From: Tenuifilum sp040752515
Lineage (GTDB): Bacteria > Bacteroidota > Bacteroidia > Bacteroidales > Tenuifilaceae
Assembly (NCBI GenBank): GCA_040752515.1
Contig: JBFMGQ010000040.1
Coordinates: forward strand, 1 to 24,985
Direction: 5' to 3'
Length of the DNA stretch: 24,985 nucleotides
Under the pieces are notes generated by a model that was not told the DNA's origin, made no database searches, and worked only from the letters and a program-made list of their open reading frames with translations. The position numbers were made by a program, and so were the translations under genes. The stretch's first letter is position 1. Each line of letters opens with the position of its first letter. Below are positions 1 through 6,885 of this stretch, in pieces.

Positions 1-125
1 ACAGGGACAACTTCAACTATTGTTTTGAGGGGGGAGGTCTCTTTTTAGTAATGAATTTTAATATCTGATTATCATGCATTTATTGGCGCAGGACTCAATA
101 TTTGCATTTTAGTCGGACAATAGTG
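1..125 (+). repeat. Left arm of 125-bp perfect terminal inverted repeat (possible IS end)
   Basis: Bases 1-125 are the exact reverse complement of 24861-24985, and identity stops at the next base inward (g at 126; the right arm would need t). The outer limit cannot be seen because both arms run to the window edges. Reading inward, one frame (2-28) gives QGQLQLLF and a stop, which resembles the tail of an ORF entering from outside. About 97 bp of non-coding DNA follow, up to a sharp inner boundary ending GTCGGACAATAGTG. This arrangement fits the 3' end of an insertion sequence present in two opposite copies, with the assembly broken inside each copy. No transposase domain is visible, so the IS identity is inference; the repeat itself is certain. 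Confidence 0.9.
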
Positions 126-154
126 GTTGATTATATAAATCTAAACTGATAAAA

Positions 155-325
155 ATGACAAAGTTTAAAATTACAAAACGCGATGTATTATTCTTCTTTC
201 TCGGAGTAATTGCTGTAATAATTATTGAGATGATATTCAACTGGCAAAGCTGTAAAAATGGCTTCATTGAAGGTTGGAATGCAGCAAAAACTGAGGTGAG
301 AAGATAACACCGAACCTTTAGGTTA
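155..325 (+). CDS. Small single-span membrane protein, 56 aa
   Basis: ATG at 155 opens a 56-codon frame ending in TAA at 323-325. The protein has a charged start (MTKFKITKRDV), one hydrophobic segment at about residues 11-28 (rich in F, L, I and V), then a tail containing W, a single Cys and the pattern NGFIEGWNAA. Short Bacteroidota proteins with one N-terminal membrane span followed by a GF-x-EG-x-N-type tail are familiar to me, often near membrane or regulatory genes, but I can give no function. The start lies 30 bp inside the left repeat arm and no Shine-Dalgarno sequence is evident. It converges on the beta-barrel gene ending at 373. Hydrophobicity and composition argue that it is real; it could still be a chance frame. 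Confidence 0.6.
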
Positions 326-372
326 ACTAAATTGTTTGACTCAGCAACAGTAGCCAAGCAGAAAATACCGAA

Positions 373-1515
373 TTAAAAATTCCACTGCACCTTAAAGTAT
401 GCGAGTTGGCCAATATTTGGGTATTCATCGGTGTGGTGGCCAGTAAACAGCATGCCGGTTAGGGCAAGGGATAGGTTGTTGGAGGCTGAGTAGCTTACGC
501 TGGGTATCACCGCAGCCGACCAATCGGCTGGGTTGGCCAGTATGGCCAGCGATGGGGCAAAGAGCGTTGCTACGGTGCTATTTACTCCCACAAAAAGGTT
601 CATTTTCCCTCGGCTCAACATCATGGGGCTTTGAGCCCTTGGCTCAATGAGGCTTAGCGGATTGTGGCTGCCCTTACTGCCAAATGAGTTGTAGAGCGCA
701 CCAAGCTGCAAAAAGCTACTGCTCCCAAACGAGCGGTCGGCCGAAAGGGTGGCTACAAGACCACTTTCCCCGTCCGATTTTTGGGCACTGAAGTATGAAA
801 CCTCGCTCCTGATGGCAAATTGACCCAACTCACTCGATAGGCCTCCGCCCAACACGTAGTAGCCAGCCATTCGGGCCACTAAGACCTGAAAATCGGTGCG
901 GGCAACATTTGCCCTGTACCTAACCCCGTAAGCACTGCTATCGGCTGTTTTGTGGGGCTGGTAAACCAAATCGAAATACGATAGCGTTCCGGTGTAAACC
1001 TTTAGGTTTACGGCATCGGTACCCGGACGCTCAGGGTACTCGAGGTTTAGATACGAAAAGGTGTTAAAGATATCGTTGGGGTTCCAGACCAAATCGATAC
1101 CCCAATTGATGCGCTGGCGGCCAACGGTTAGCTCAATGCTGTTGAGGTTAAATCTGGCAAATAGCCTATCGAACTCGGTATGACCAACAAACGAGTGACC
1201 ATCGGCCCAAATGAACGATAAATTGACCAACCCCTGTTCATTGCCAATAAGCGATGAGTAGTTGGGAATGGTCTCAACAAAATCGCCGTAAATAAATCGG
1301 TTACGCGCCTGAACATCAAACCTAAGCCAATGGGAGGCATCCCAGTTGAGCTCGAGCCTATTCTCAAGGGTTTGATCAGTGAACCAAATCAAGGTATCGG
1401 GGTATGGGATAAACAGGTTGTTGAGCAGCTTCAAATGCCCTTTAAACTCCTGTGCATATGCATTAGCATAAAGCAGCAAAGCTAAAAGCAAAGTAGAACT
1501 AAGTGCTTTTTTCAT
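373..1515 (-). CDS. Outer-membrane beta-barrel protein, last gene of the Lol-like export operon
   Basis: The 380-aa product has a clear signal peptide (MKKALSSTLLLALLLYANAYA, cut before QEF) and no lipobox. Alternating polar/hydrophobic strands run to a terminal Phe (FKVQWNF), the usual C-terminal signal of barrels assembled by BAM. The stretch GRQRINWGIDLVWNPNDIFN, followed by a PGTDA motif, resembles porin-like barrels of the DUF1302/alginate-export type found in Proteobacteria beside LolA-like proteins. It starts 12 bp after the ATPase stop and is surely cotranscribed. Its position at the end of an ABC/carrier operon suggests that it receives or places the transported lipid or lipoprotein in the outer membrane; that role is inferred. 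Barrel and export signals are seen directly; substrate is unknown. Confidence 0.85.
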   Translation of the reverse strand: MKKALSSTLLLALLLYANAYAQEFKGHLKLLNNLFIPYPDTLIWFTDQTLENRLELNWDASHWLRFDVQARNRFIYGDFVETIPNYSSLIGNEQGLVNLSFIWADGHSFVGHTEFDRLFARFNLNSIELTVGRQRINWGIDLVWNPNDIFNTFSYLNLEYPERPGTDAVNLKVYTGTLSYFDLVYQPHKTADSSAYGVRYRANVARTDFQVLVARMAGYYVLGGGLSSELGQFAIRSEVSYFSAQKSDGESGLVATLSADRSFGSSSFLQLGALYNSFGSKGSHNPLSLIEPRAQSPMMLSRGKMNLFVGVNSTVATLFAPSLAILANPADWSAAVIPSVSYSASNNLSLALTGMLFTGHHTDEYPNIGQLAYFKVQWNF

Positions 1516-1527
1516 GGGGCAATGGTT

Positions 1528-2211
1528 TTACTGGAGTGTATCGGATTTAATTCGACCATCCTCAAGTAAAATTACCCGGCGGGCACGACTAACAACGCGC
1601 TGATCGTGGGTTGAAAAGACAAAGGTTACACCATCGGTTCGGTTAAGCTGCTCCATGATTTGTAGTAGGTTCTCGGCCGATTTACCATCGAGGTTGGCAG
1701 TGGGTTCATCGGCCAGGATGAACTGAGGCTTTGAAGCCAAAGCGCGAGCAACGGCAACCCTCTGCTGTTGCCCACCCGATAGCTTAGCCGGACGGCTGGC
1801 AAACCTATCGGCCAGGCCAACCTTCCCAAGCATATCGGCTGCCACCTGCTTGCGCAACCTTGCAGGCACTCCCTGCAGCTGCATAATAAGCTCAACATTC
1901 TCGCCGGCAGTAAGCACAGGTATCAAATTATATGATTGGAAAACAAACCCAATGTTCCGAAGCCTAAAATCGATGAGCTTTGAGCCCTTTAACTCATTAA
2001 GCCAAACATCGCCAACACGAATTTTACCGTTGGTTGGTGAATCGAGCCCACCCAGTAGGTTGAGCAGGGTTGTTTTCCCAGAACCCGAAGGGCCAACAAT
2101 AGCAGTAAACTCACCTTTTTCGATAGTTAGGTTGATATTGCTCAGAGCAGTAACCTTCACTTCCGAGTCGTTGTATATCTTGTCAACATTAACAACTTCG
2201 ATTATTGCCAT
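1528..2211 (-). CDS. ABC transporter ATP-binding protein, LolD/MacB type
   Basis: This 227-aa stand-alone nucleotide-binding subunit is complete: Walker A GPSGSGKT at residues 40-47, Q-loop Gln92, signature LSGGQQQR at 144-151, Walker B ILADEP at 165-170 with catalytic Glu169, and H-loop His202. Length and the sequence around the signature place it in the LolD/MacB/FtsE group, which powers FtsX-fold permeases by mechanotransmission rather than by moving substrate through a membrane channel. It lies 30 bp after the second permease and 12 bp before the barrel gene. It most likely drives the heterodimer of the two upstream permeases to extract a lipidated substrate from the outer leaflet of the inner membrane. 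I assign no symbol, because orthology to LolD rather than to another MacB-like ATPase is not shown. Confidence 0.95.
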   Translation of the reverse strand: MAIIEVVNVDKIYNDSEVKVTALSNINLTIEKGEFTAIVGPSGSGKTTLLNLLGGLDSPTNGKIRVGDVWLNELKGSKLIDFRLRNIGFVFQSYNLIPVLTAGENVELIMQLQGVPARLRKQVAADMLGKVGLADRFASRPAKLSGGQQQRVAVARALASKPQFILADEPTANLDGKSAENLLQIMEQLNRTDGVTFVFSTHDQRVVSRARRVILLEDGRIKSDTLQ

Positions 2212-2241
2212 AAAGATTGATATTTAAAGGGTTATCGCAAT

Positions 2242-3654
2242 TTACTCAACTCTCAAAGCCTGCATGGGGTTTAGCTTAAGCGCCCTGCGGGCAGGCCAAA
2301 GCGAAGCCAAAATACCTGTTGCAATGACCAAAATAATTATAAGAAGGTAGTTAGCCAAGGTAATTTGAGGGTAAACCACCGAGGAGTAGCCAAGAGCCTC
2401 GAAACCTTCGGCCCACATGCTGAAATCGATGCCCGTTCGGGCAAATATCTTGATAAATACAGTGCTGAATGCTATCCCCACAACCCCTCCGGTAAGGGTA
2501 AGAAAAACCGATTCCATCATAATCATGCTAAAAACGCGTAAGCGGTTCATGCCAATGGCCATGAGCATACCAAACTCATGGTAACGTTCCAGAACGCTCA
2601 TCATCATAGTATTAATAATACCAAAGGCAAGGGCAAAAAGGATTATTACCACGTAGATCATCCCCATGAAATCGCCAAAAGCTGCATAAAGTGCTACCTC
2701 GGGCGAAATTTCATCCCAGCTTCGCACCTTTAACCTATGGAAAGTGTTGGAGAGTTTGCCTGCCAATTTTTTAGCATCGGTGCTACCATTGCAGAGCATG
2801 GCAACCTCATGAACGTGGTTAGAAGCCATACCGGCTGCGGCTGCAAGTTCATCAACGCTCACGTAAGCCACACGGGCATCAAAAGTCGTATTTGATGTTC
2901 GGTAAATGCCGCGTACCCTGAACATTGAACTATGCAATTCCCCTGTTGGTGTTTGAAAGGTAAGCACAACTGGGCCATTCAGCCTGTAAGTAGCACACGA
3001 ATCGGCTATGGCATCAGCCCAACGGGAAAATAGCGATGGTTCAAGGGCAACCTTTAGTTCTTTAATAAAAGCGGGTCGACTACGAAAGCGTTTACCGTTA
3101 AGGCTTTTCAACTGGTCGATAAGTTTTGCATCCAGTGCCGATAGCTTGCCAATGACGGAATCGGTAAGCTCATAGTTAACCAGCTTTAATTCCTCGGCTG
3201 CCTTTTTGCCAATTACAATGGATGGCACCTTATATTGTCCCTCCAAAAAATTACCCAAAACGATTTTGTTGGGGATACCGCTTACACGCTTTTCCTGCTT
3301 AGGATTAACACCCATCACCATTAGCCCTGAGTTTGCCCTATCGGTTTGAGCCATCGAGAATACCTTTAACCTACCACTGTACCCTACAACCTGAGGAATG
3401 GTATCGAGAACAGCCGAAACCGAATCGAAAGCAAAGGTCTTATCAACCTCCTCATTAAGCAAAAAATCGGGATTATGGAATTGAATGTGCGAAATCTCGT
3501 TCCTAATGCTATCGGCAATGCGTTGCTTTACCCAGCCGTTAATAAGCGCCATGGCAGTAACACCACCCCATAAACCGAGGGCAACAGCCACCACCACAAC
3601 CATACTTCGGGTGTGGTTACGCCAAACATTTCGCCAGCTTAGTGAAACTAACAT
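2242..3654 (-). CDS. FtsX/LolC-E-type ABC permease (second of pair)
   Basis: The 470-aa protein has MacB-type architecture: a short cytoplasmic start with the motif WRNVWRNHTRS, one membrane span at about residues 18-40, a large periplasmic domain of roughly 280 residues, then three spans in the last 150 residues. The coupling region reads ERYHEFGMLMAIGM and the tail ALKLNPMQALRVE, both characteristic of the FtsX permease domain. It starts 35 bp after the paralogous permease and 30 bp before the ATPase gene. The two permeases differ throughout, so a LolC/LolE-like heterodimer is likely. The family works at the inner membrane and pushes or extracts substrates on the periplasmic side. Substrate cannot be read from the sequence. 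Confidence 0.93.
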   Translation of the reverse strand: MLVSLSWRNVWRNHTRSMVVVVAVALGLWGGVTAMALINGWVKQRIADSIRNEISHIQFHNPDFLLNEEVDKTFAFDSVSAVLDTIPQVVGYSGRLKVFSMAQTDRANSGLMVMGVNPKQEKRVSGIPNKIVLGNFLEGQYKVPSIVIGKKAAEELKLVNYELTDSVIGKLSALDAKLIDQLKSLNGKRFRSRPAFIKELKVALEPSLFSRWADAIADSCATYRLNGPVVLTFQTPTGELHSSMFRVRGIYRTSNTTFDARVAYVSVDELAAAAGMASNHVHEVAMLCNGSTDAKKLAGKLSNTFHRLKVRSWDEISPEVALYAAFGDFMGMIYVVIILFALAFGIINTMMMSVLERYHEFGMLMAIGMNRLRVFSMIMMESVFLTLTGGVVGIAFSTVFIKIFARTGIDFSMWAEGFEALGYSSVVYPQITLANYLLIIILVIATGILASLWPARRALKLNPMQALRVE

Positions 3655-3689
3655 CTCTTCAATTGTTTTAAATTATCAACATAACATGG

Positions 3690-5105
3690 TTATCGCTTAA
3701 TGGCCACTACCTCGTTAAGTTTAAGTATCTTTCGCATAGGATAAAAACATGCTATTACCACCATAAATATCACCGATACACCCTGCCAAAATATGTAAGC
3801 GCCAAAAGGTGCCATTGGCATTAGGGGTTCAAAGCCCATGTCCATCATTATTTTAGCCATTTCGCCGGTTAGCCTGATTGGGTGTATGTAGTAGTAATGG
3901 ATTATTGGTAGCCCAACCAAATACCCGAGCGCTATACCTATTAAGGCCATGATTAGCAATTCGACTATCAATGTGAATACCAACTTCATTTTTTGCATAC
4001 CAACAGCCACCAGCACACCAAACTCGTGCATTCGTTCGTGCACCATCATGATGACCGTTCCGAAAATTCCGAAAAACACTACAAAGTAGAGCAAGAACAG
4101 GAAAGCCTTACCGCTTTGGTTATCGCTTTCAATTTGCTGCACAATTACACGGTTCAAATCTTGCCATGTTTTTACATCGAGTTCGGTATCTGGTATGAGA
4201 TTTCTAATGCTGCGGGTAGTGGTTTCAAGACTTTCGTCATCGGTACTGTATAGGTTAACAGCAATGTATGCTATTCGATTTTGGGCATTAGTAAACCCCT
4301 GAACTTCAGTCAAGGGCATGTAAACCATACGATTATCGAGGTCAGGGTTAGGGATTCGAACAATGCCAACTATGGGGTAAACGCCAGCGGCCGAGGCGCC
4401 TTGGTAGCCTTGACTGAGCAATACAAGCGAGTCGCCAATAGTTACATTCAGGAAATGCGCCAACCTCGATGAAATCGCGATGCCTTTATCGGTTTTATTG
4501 ATAAATCGGCCTTGCACCTTTGCTGCATCGAGTATATGATTTAGCTGTTTGGTGCCAATTGGTCGGTCATCGAATATTCTTGCCAGCTTTGCCGAATCGG
4601 TAAATGATTCACCAATGTGAGCAGCAACTATCTTTTTAACCTCATCGGAAAAATCGGGGCGTAAGCCAATACCATCGGCCACGGCTTTGGTTATGGTGTA
4701 GTTTACAAGAAACTTATTGGGATTTGAGAATAGCCTCTCCGCTTCGGGGTCAATTCCCAGCACGAGTACACCCTTGGTTATATTGCCCGACGATGCAAGG
4801 GCAAAGGTCTCTAACCTACCGGTTACCGCTTTCACATTAGGGATTTTGGAAATAGATTTAGTTAGATTCTCGTCGTATTCAAAAGTGTTTTCGAGCGAAG
4901 GATCATCGGCAAAATCGGGATGCTGAACCCGAATGTAGCCGTAGTATTGCTCAATGGCATTGCGAATCATGAGCGAGTAGGAACCCAGCTGGAATGAACG
5001 CATCACAATGGCCAGTAGAACGGCAAAGAAGATGCTCGATACGGTTATGGCCGTGCGTCGCCTGTTCCGCCAAAGGTTCCGTTGTGCCATTTTCAAGTAA
5101 CTCAT
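3690..5105 (-). CDS. FtsX/LolC-E-type ABC permease (first of pair)
   Basis: This 471-aa permease starts with AQRNLWRNRRRTA and a membrane span at about residues 18-38. It continues with a long periplasmic domain and three C-terminal spans separated by the coupling segment HERMHEFGVLVAVGMQKMKL, and ends in MRKILKLNEVVAIKR. The fold is the same as in the next gene downstream, and the closely matching N- and C-terminal motifs suggest an old duplication that now serves as the two halves of one ABC complex. It lies 29 bp after the LolA-like gene. The periplasmic domain would be the docking place for that soluble carrier, by analogy with LolC-LolA. This is inference from family and gene order. Confidence 0.93.
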   Translation of the reverse strand: MSYLKMAQRNLWRNRRRTAITVSSIFFAVLLAIVMRSFQLGSYSLMIRNAIEQYYGYIRVQHPDFADDPSLENTFEYDENLTKSISKIPNVKAVTGRLETFALASSGNITKGVLVLGIDPEAERLFSNPNKFLVNYTITKAVADGIGLRPDFSDEVKKIVAAHIGESFTDSAKLARIFDDRPIGTKQLNHILDAAKVQGRFINKTDKGIAISSRLAHFLNVTIGDSLVLLSQGYQGASAAGVYPIVGIVRIPNPDLDNRMVYMPLTEVQGFTNAQNRIAYIAVNLYSTDDESLETTTRSIRNLIPDTELDVKTWQDLNRVIVQQIESDNQSGKAFLFLLYFVVFFGIFGTVIMMVHERMHEFGVLVAVGMQKMKLVFTLIVELLIMALIGIALGYLVGLPIIHYYYIHPIRLTGEMAKIMMDMGFEPLMPMAPFGAYIFWQGVSVIFMVVIACFYPMRKILKLNEVVAIKR

Positions 5106-5134
5106 ACCTAAAATTGGGTTGATTGTTTATTAGA

Positions 5135-5884
5135 TTACTTTACCTGGGTAAGGTTACGCAAGGAGAAGAAGTTATCACTGATATCGATATTGAACTTGAT
5201 GGTGTTCAACTCAACAGTGGTTTTGTTGCCGGGTTCCTCAGCCGGAAGCAATTCGTAGAGAGTGGGTATGGTACGGCCATCAACCTCCTTGATTTGGTGA
5301 GCCAGTTCGGTCTTCACCAGGTTTTGCTCCTCGTCGTAGTATTCCGATTTCAGGATAAGGTAATGCTTCTTGGTAATCCAAAGAATCATTTTACCCCAAA
5401 CAACCGGAGCATCGGGCTTGGGAGAAAGGGTAATTCGCCAGCAATCCCACCCGTCAACTTGTTCGTCACCGTCAATGGTGTGGTTGTAATCAACCACAAT
5501 TGACCGCTGGTTGAGCAGGTCGTCGTTGGTAAAGTCGGAGCCCATCCAACCCTGCGAGAGCATGGATGGTGGCAGCTTAACCGTGCGGTTGATGGTTGGG
5601 TTCCAGCTCCACATTTCACGATTAATTTTCAGGAAAGCCTGTCCTTTTTCCCTTGCAGGCGCTGTGATGTAAACCAGCGAGAGTTCTGTACCCTTACTCC
5701 AGCTCTTGAACGAAAGCGAACGCTCCCACTTTGGGCGAACTATTCGCATGGTCATCTCGCTATAGCTCGATTTTTCGCCACGCATCATCTCATCGGCCTT
5801 CCGAACAATCTCAGTAGCATTCTGCGCAACCGTAAAAGCAGTAAGCGATGTCAGGAGAATCAATGCTAAAAGTCGTATTTTCAT
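5135..5884 (-). CDS. LolA-like periplasmic carrier (outer membrane lipoprotein-sorting protein family)
   Basis: I start this gene at the ATG at 5884 rather than 5923. The inner start gives a proper signal peptide (MKIRLLALILLTSLTAFTVA, cut before QNATE), whereas the longer form adds 13 polar residues and would overlap the tetR stop. The 249-aa product has features of the LolA_like family often annotated as outer membrane lipoprotein-sorting protein: a start NATEIVRKADEMM, then MTMRIVRPKW, the conserved QGWMGSDFTNDDLL region, a DGWDCWRI strand and a late KTELAH strand. The fold is an open half-barrel that shields acyl chains in the periplasm. Flanked by a TetR gene and two FtsX permeases, it should shuttle a lipidated molecule from the ABC complex to the outer membrane. 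Cargo is unknown. Confidence 0.9.
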   Translation of the reverse strand: MKIRLLALILLTSLTAFTVAQNATEIVRKADEMMRGEKSSYSEMTMRIVRPKWERSLSFKSWSKGTELSLVYITAPAREKGQAFLKINREMWSWNPTINRTVKLPPSMLSQGWMGSDFTNDDLLNQRSIVVDYNHTIDGDEQVDGWDCWRITLSPKPDAPVVWGKMILWITKKHYLILKSEYYDEEQNLVKTELAHQIKEVDGRTIPTLYELLPAEEPGNKTTVELNTIKFNIDISDNFFSLRNLTQVK

Positions 5885-5909
5885 GATTTCCGATTTAATG
5901 ATTACAGTT

Positions 5910-6488
5910 TTATGACTTAACATACCGTTTAATCAGCTCATTCTTAATTGCATCGAGCGGAAACTTTTCGTTGGCTATGTAGTTAATAATTATTCCATCG
6001 GAAAGGGCATGCAACATCATAAATTCCATCTCGGGATTTTGATAGCCCCTGCGCCTAAAGTATTGAACTAATATAGATACCATTGGTTCATAAATACTCT
6101 CAAGCTTTTGCATCAACTCCTTGCTGAAAACGTTGGGTTGTAGCATAACGGAGAAGTACAACTTCCAGTAGTTGCGGTTTTCAACAATCTTACGGAACAT
6201 GTCGTTAATAAACAGTTCCATCTCTGTATCGGTAAGAACCCCGTCATGATTCTCGTCAAATTTCTCAACCAGGTTGTTCATGCCGGTAATCACGATGTGA
6301 GAGAGCAGCTCCTCCTTGGAGCTATAGTAATGGTAAAGCAACCCTTTTGCAATTCCTGCCTTTTGGGCGATGTCGGCAATGGTTGCCGAATGAAAACCCT
6401 TGTGGGCAAAAACATCAAGTGCAGCGTCTAAAATCTGCATAACTCGTTGCTGGCGGATTGCTTCAACTTGCTGCTTTGTGCGTGGCAT
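5910..6488 (-). CDS. TetR/AcrR-family transcriptional regulator of the export operon
   Basis: The 192-aa protein has the typical TetR helix-turn-helix at residues 36-55 (TIADIAQKAGIAKGLLYHYY), preceded by ILDAALDVFAHKGF and followed by SSKEELL. The C-terminal part is a helical ligand-binding domain with no obvious relation to a known effector class. It is the first gene of the operon, 25 bp before the LolA-like gene. An operator-like palindrome overlaps its own promoter (see 6501-6516), so autorepression and control of the whole operon are likely. Ligands of such regulators are commonly hydrophobic compounds such as fatty acids or bile salts; that is family knowledge, not something seen here. 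Confidence 0.93.
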   Translation of the reverse strand: MPRTKQQVEAIRQQRVMQILDAALDVFAHKGFHSATIADIAQKAGIAKGLLYHYYSSKEELLSHIVITGMNNLVEKFDENHDGVLTDTEMELFINDMFRKIVENRNYWKLYFSVMLQPNVFSKELMQKLESIYEPMVSILVQYFRRRGYQNPEMEFMMLHALSDGIIINYIANEKFPLDAIKNELIKRYVKS

Positions 6489-6500
6489 ATTTATTTTTGG

Positions 6501-6516
6501 TTGAACGGTCGGTCAA
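6501..6516. promoter_or_regulatory. TetR-type operator palindrome
   Basis: TTGAACGGTCGGTCAA matches its own reverse complement at 12 of 16 positions, with perfect TTGA/TCAA ends and CG steps in the middle. It resembles the TTGACCG-n-CGGTCAA operators of many TetR-family repressors. It overlaps the -7 box of the tetR promoter and covers the expected transcription start 12-28 bp before the tetR ATG, which is the position for autorepression. Confidence 0.7.
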
Positions 6517-6545
6517 ATATAAAAGATTGTTTTTTACAATGCAAA
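6514..6545 (-). promoter_or_regulatory. Promoter of the tetR-lolA-like-ABC-barrel operon
   Basis: On the minus strand TTTG (6545-6542) is followed after exactly 20 bp by TATATTTG (6521-6514). This is a full match to the Bacteroidota housekeeping promoter TTTG-N17..23-TAnnTTTG. Transcription would start near 6507, giving a leader of about 20 nt before the tetR ATG at 6488. Confidence 0.75.
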
Positions 6546-6663
6546 TTTTTTGGCAAAAAATTATGCGCAAGGTTCCTGAAGTGATATACACAGCGAAAAA
6601 TCTAATTTATCAATAAAATAATCTGTACGAATGACGCTGAATTCAACCAATAAATAACTTAAA

Positions 6664-6693
6664 TTGAAACTCAAAAAAATATGCTTACCTTTG
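6664..6693 (+). promoter_or_regulatory. Candidate promoter of the methyltransferase gene
   Basis: TACCTTTG at 6686-6693 fits TAnnTTTG and is preceded after 19 bp by ATTG (6664-6667 region; one mismatch to TTTG). A start near 6700 leaves a leader of about 185 nt, much longer than the leaders of the other genes in the window, so a second, closer promoter cannot be excluded. Confidence 0.4.
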
Positions 6694-6885
6694 AATGGTC
6701 TAAAACCTTTGGATGTATATTTCGAATTCGGAGCTGGTAGGTTAGGTAATCTTGGGTAAATCACAAGGTTACACAACCATTTCTGTTTGGCAGTAACTTG
6801 CCAAGTATTATCATTTTAAATATTCTCAAACAATTTAATAGCGGCAAAGCTAATCTATTGCCTGTTAAAACATAACTACTACATC

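Larger units (their letters stand above)
6489..6885. other. Divergent intergenic regulatory region (397 bp)
   Basis: This AT-rich stretch holds the tetR promoter and operator at its left end and a plus-strand promoter near 6664-6693 for the methyltransferase. The remaining 190 bp before that gene would be a transcribed leader. A hairpin is present inside it (TTGGCA 6787-6792, loop of 6, TGCCAA 6799-6804). A 71-codon minus-strand frame crosses the region but has no coding character. No known riboswitch was recognised. Confidence 0.5.

Noticed and set aside
301..345. Hairpin AACCTTTAGGTT as terminator of the export operon
   Set aside because: The stem is only 5 bp with a 2-nt loop and no T-run on the minus strand; termination of the operon remains unassigned.
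109..357. 82-codon minus-strand frame overlapping the left repeat arm
   Set aside because: It is antisense to the more plausible small membrane protein and runs across the repeat boundary.
1850..2227. 125-codon plus-strand frame across the ATPase gene
   Set aside because: It is the shadow of the ATPase, whose Walker and signature motifs are intact on the minus strand.
5123..5503. 126-codon plus-strand frame across the LolA-like gene
   Set aside because: Antisense to a conserved coding region with signal peptide and family motifs; no independent support.
6561..6776. 71-codon minus-strand frame in the tetR-methyltransferase gap
   Set aside because: It ends just upstream of the tetR promoter and covers the methyltransferase promoter; composition is not protein-like and no family is recognised.
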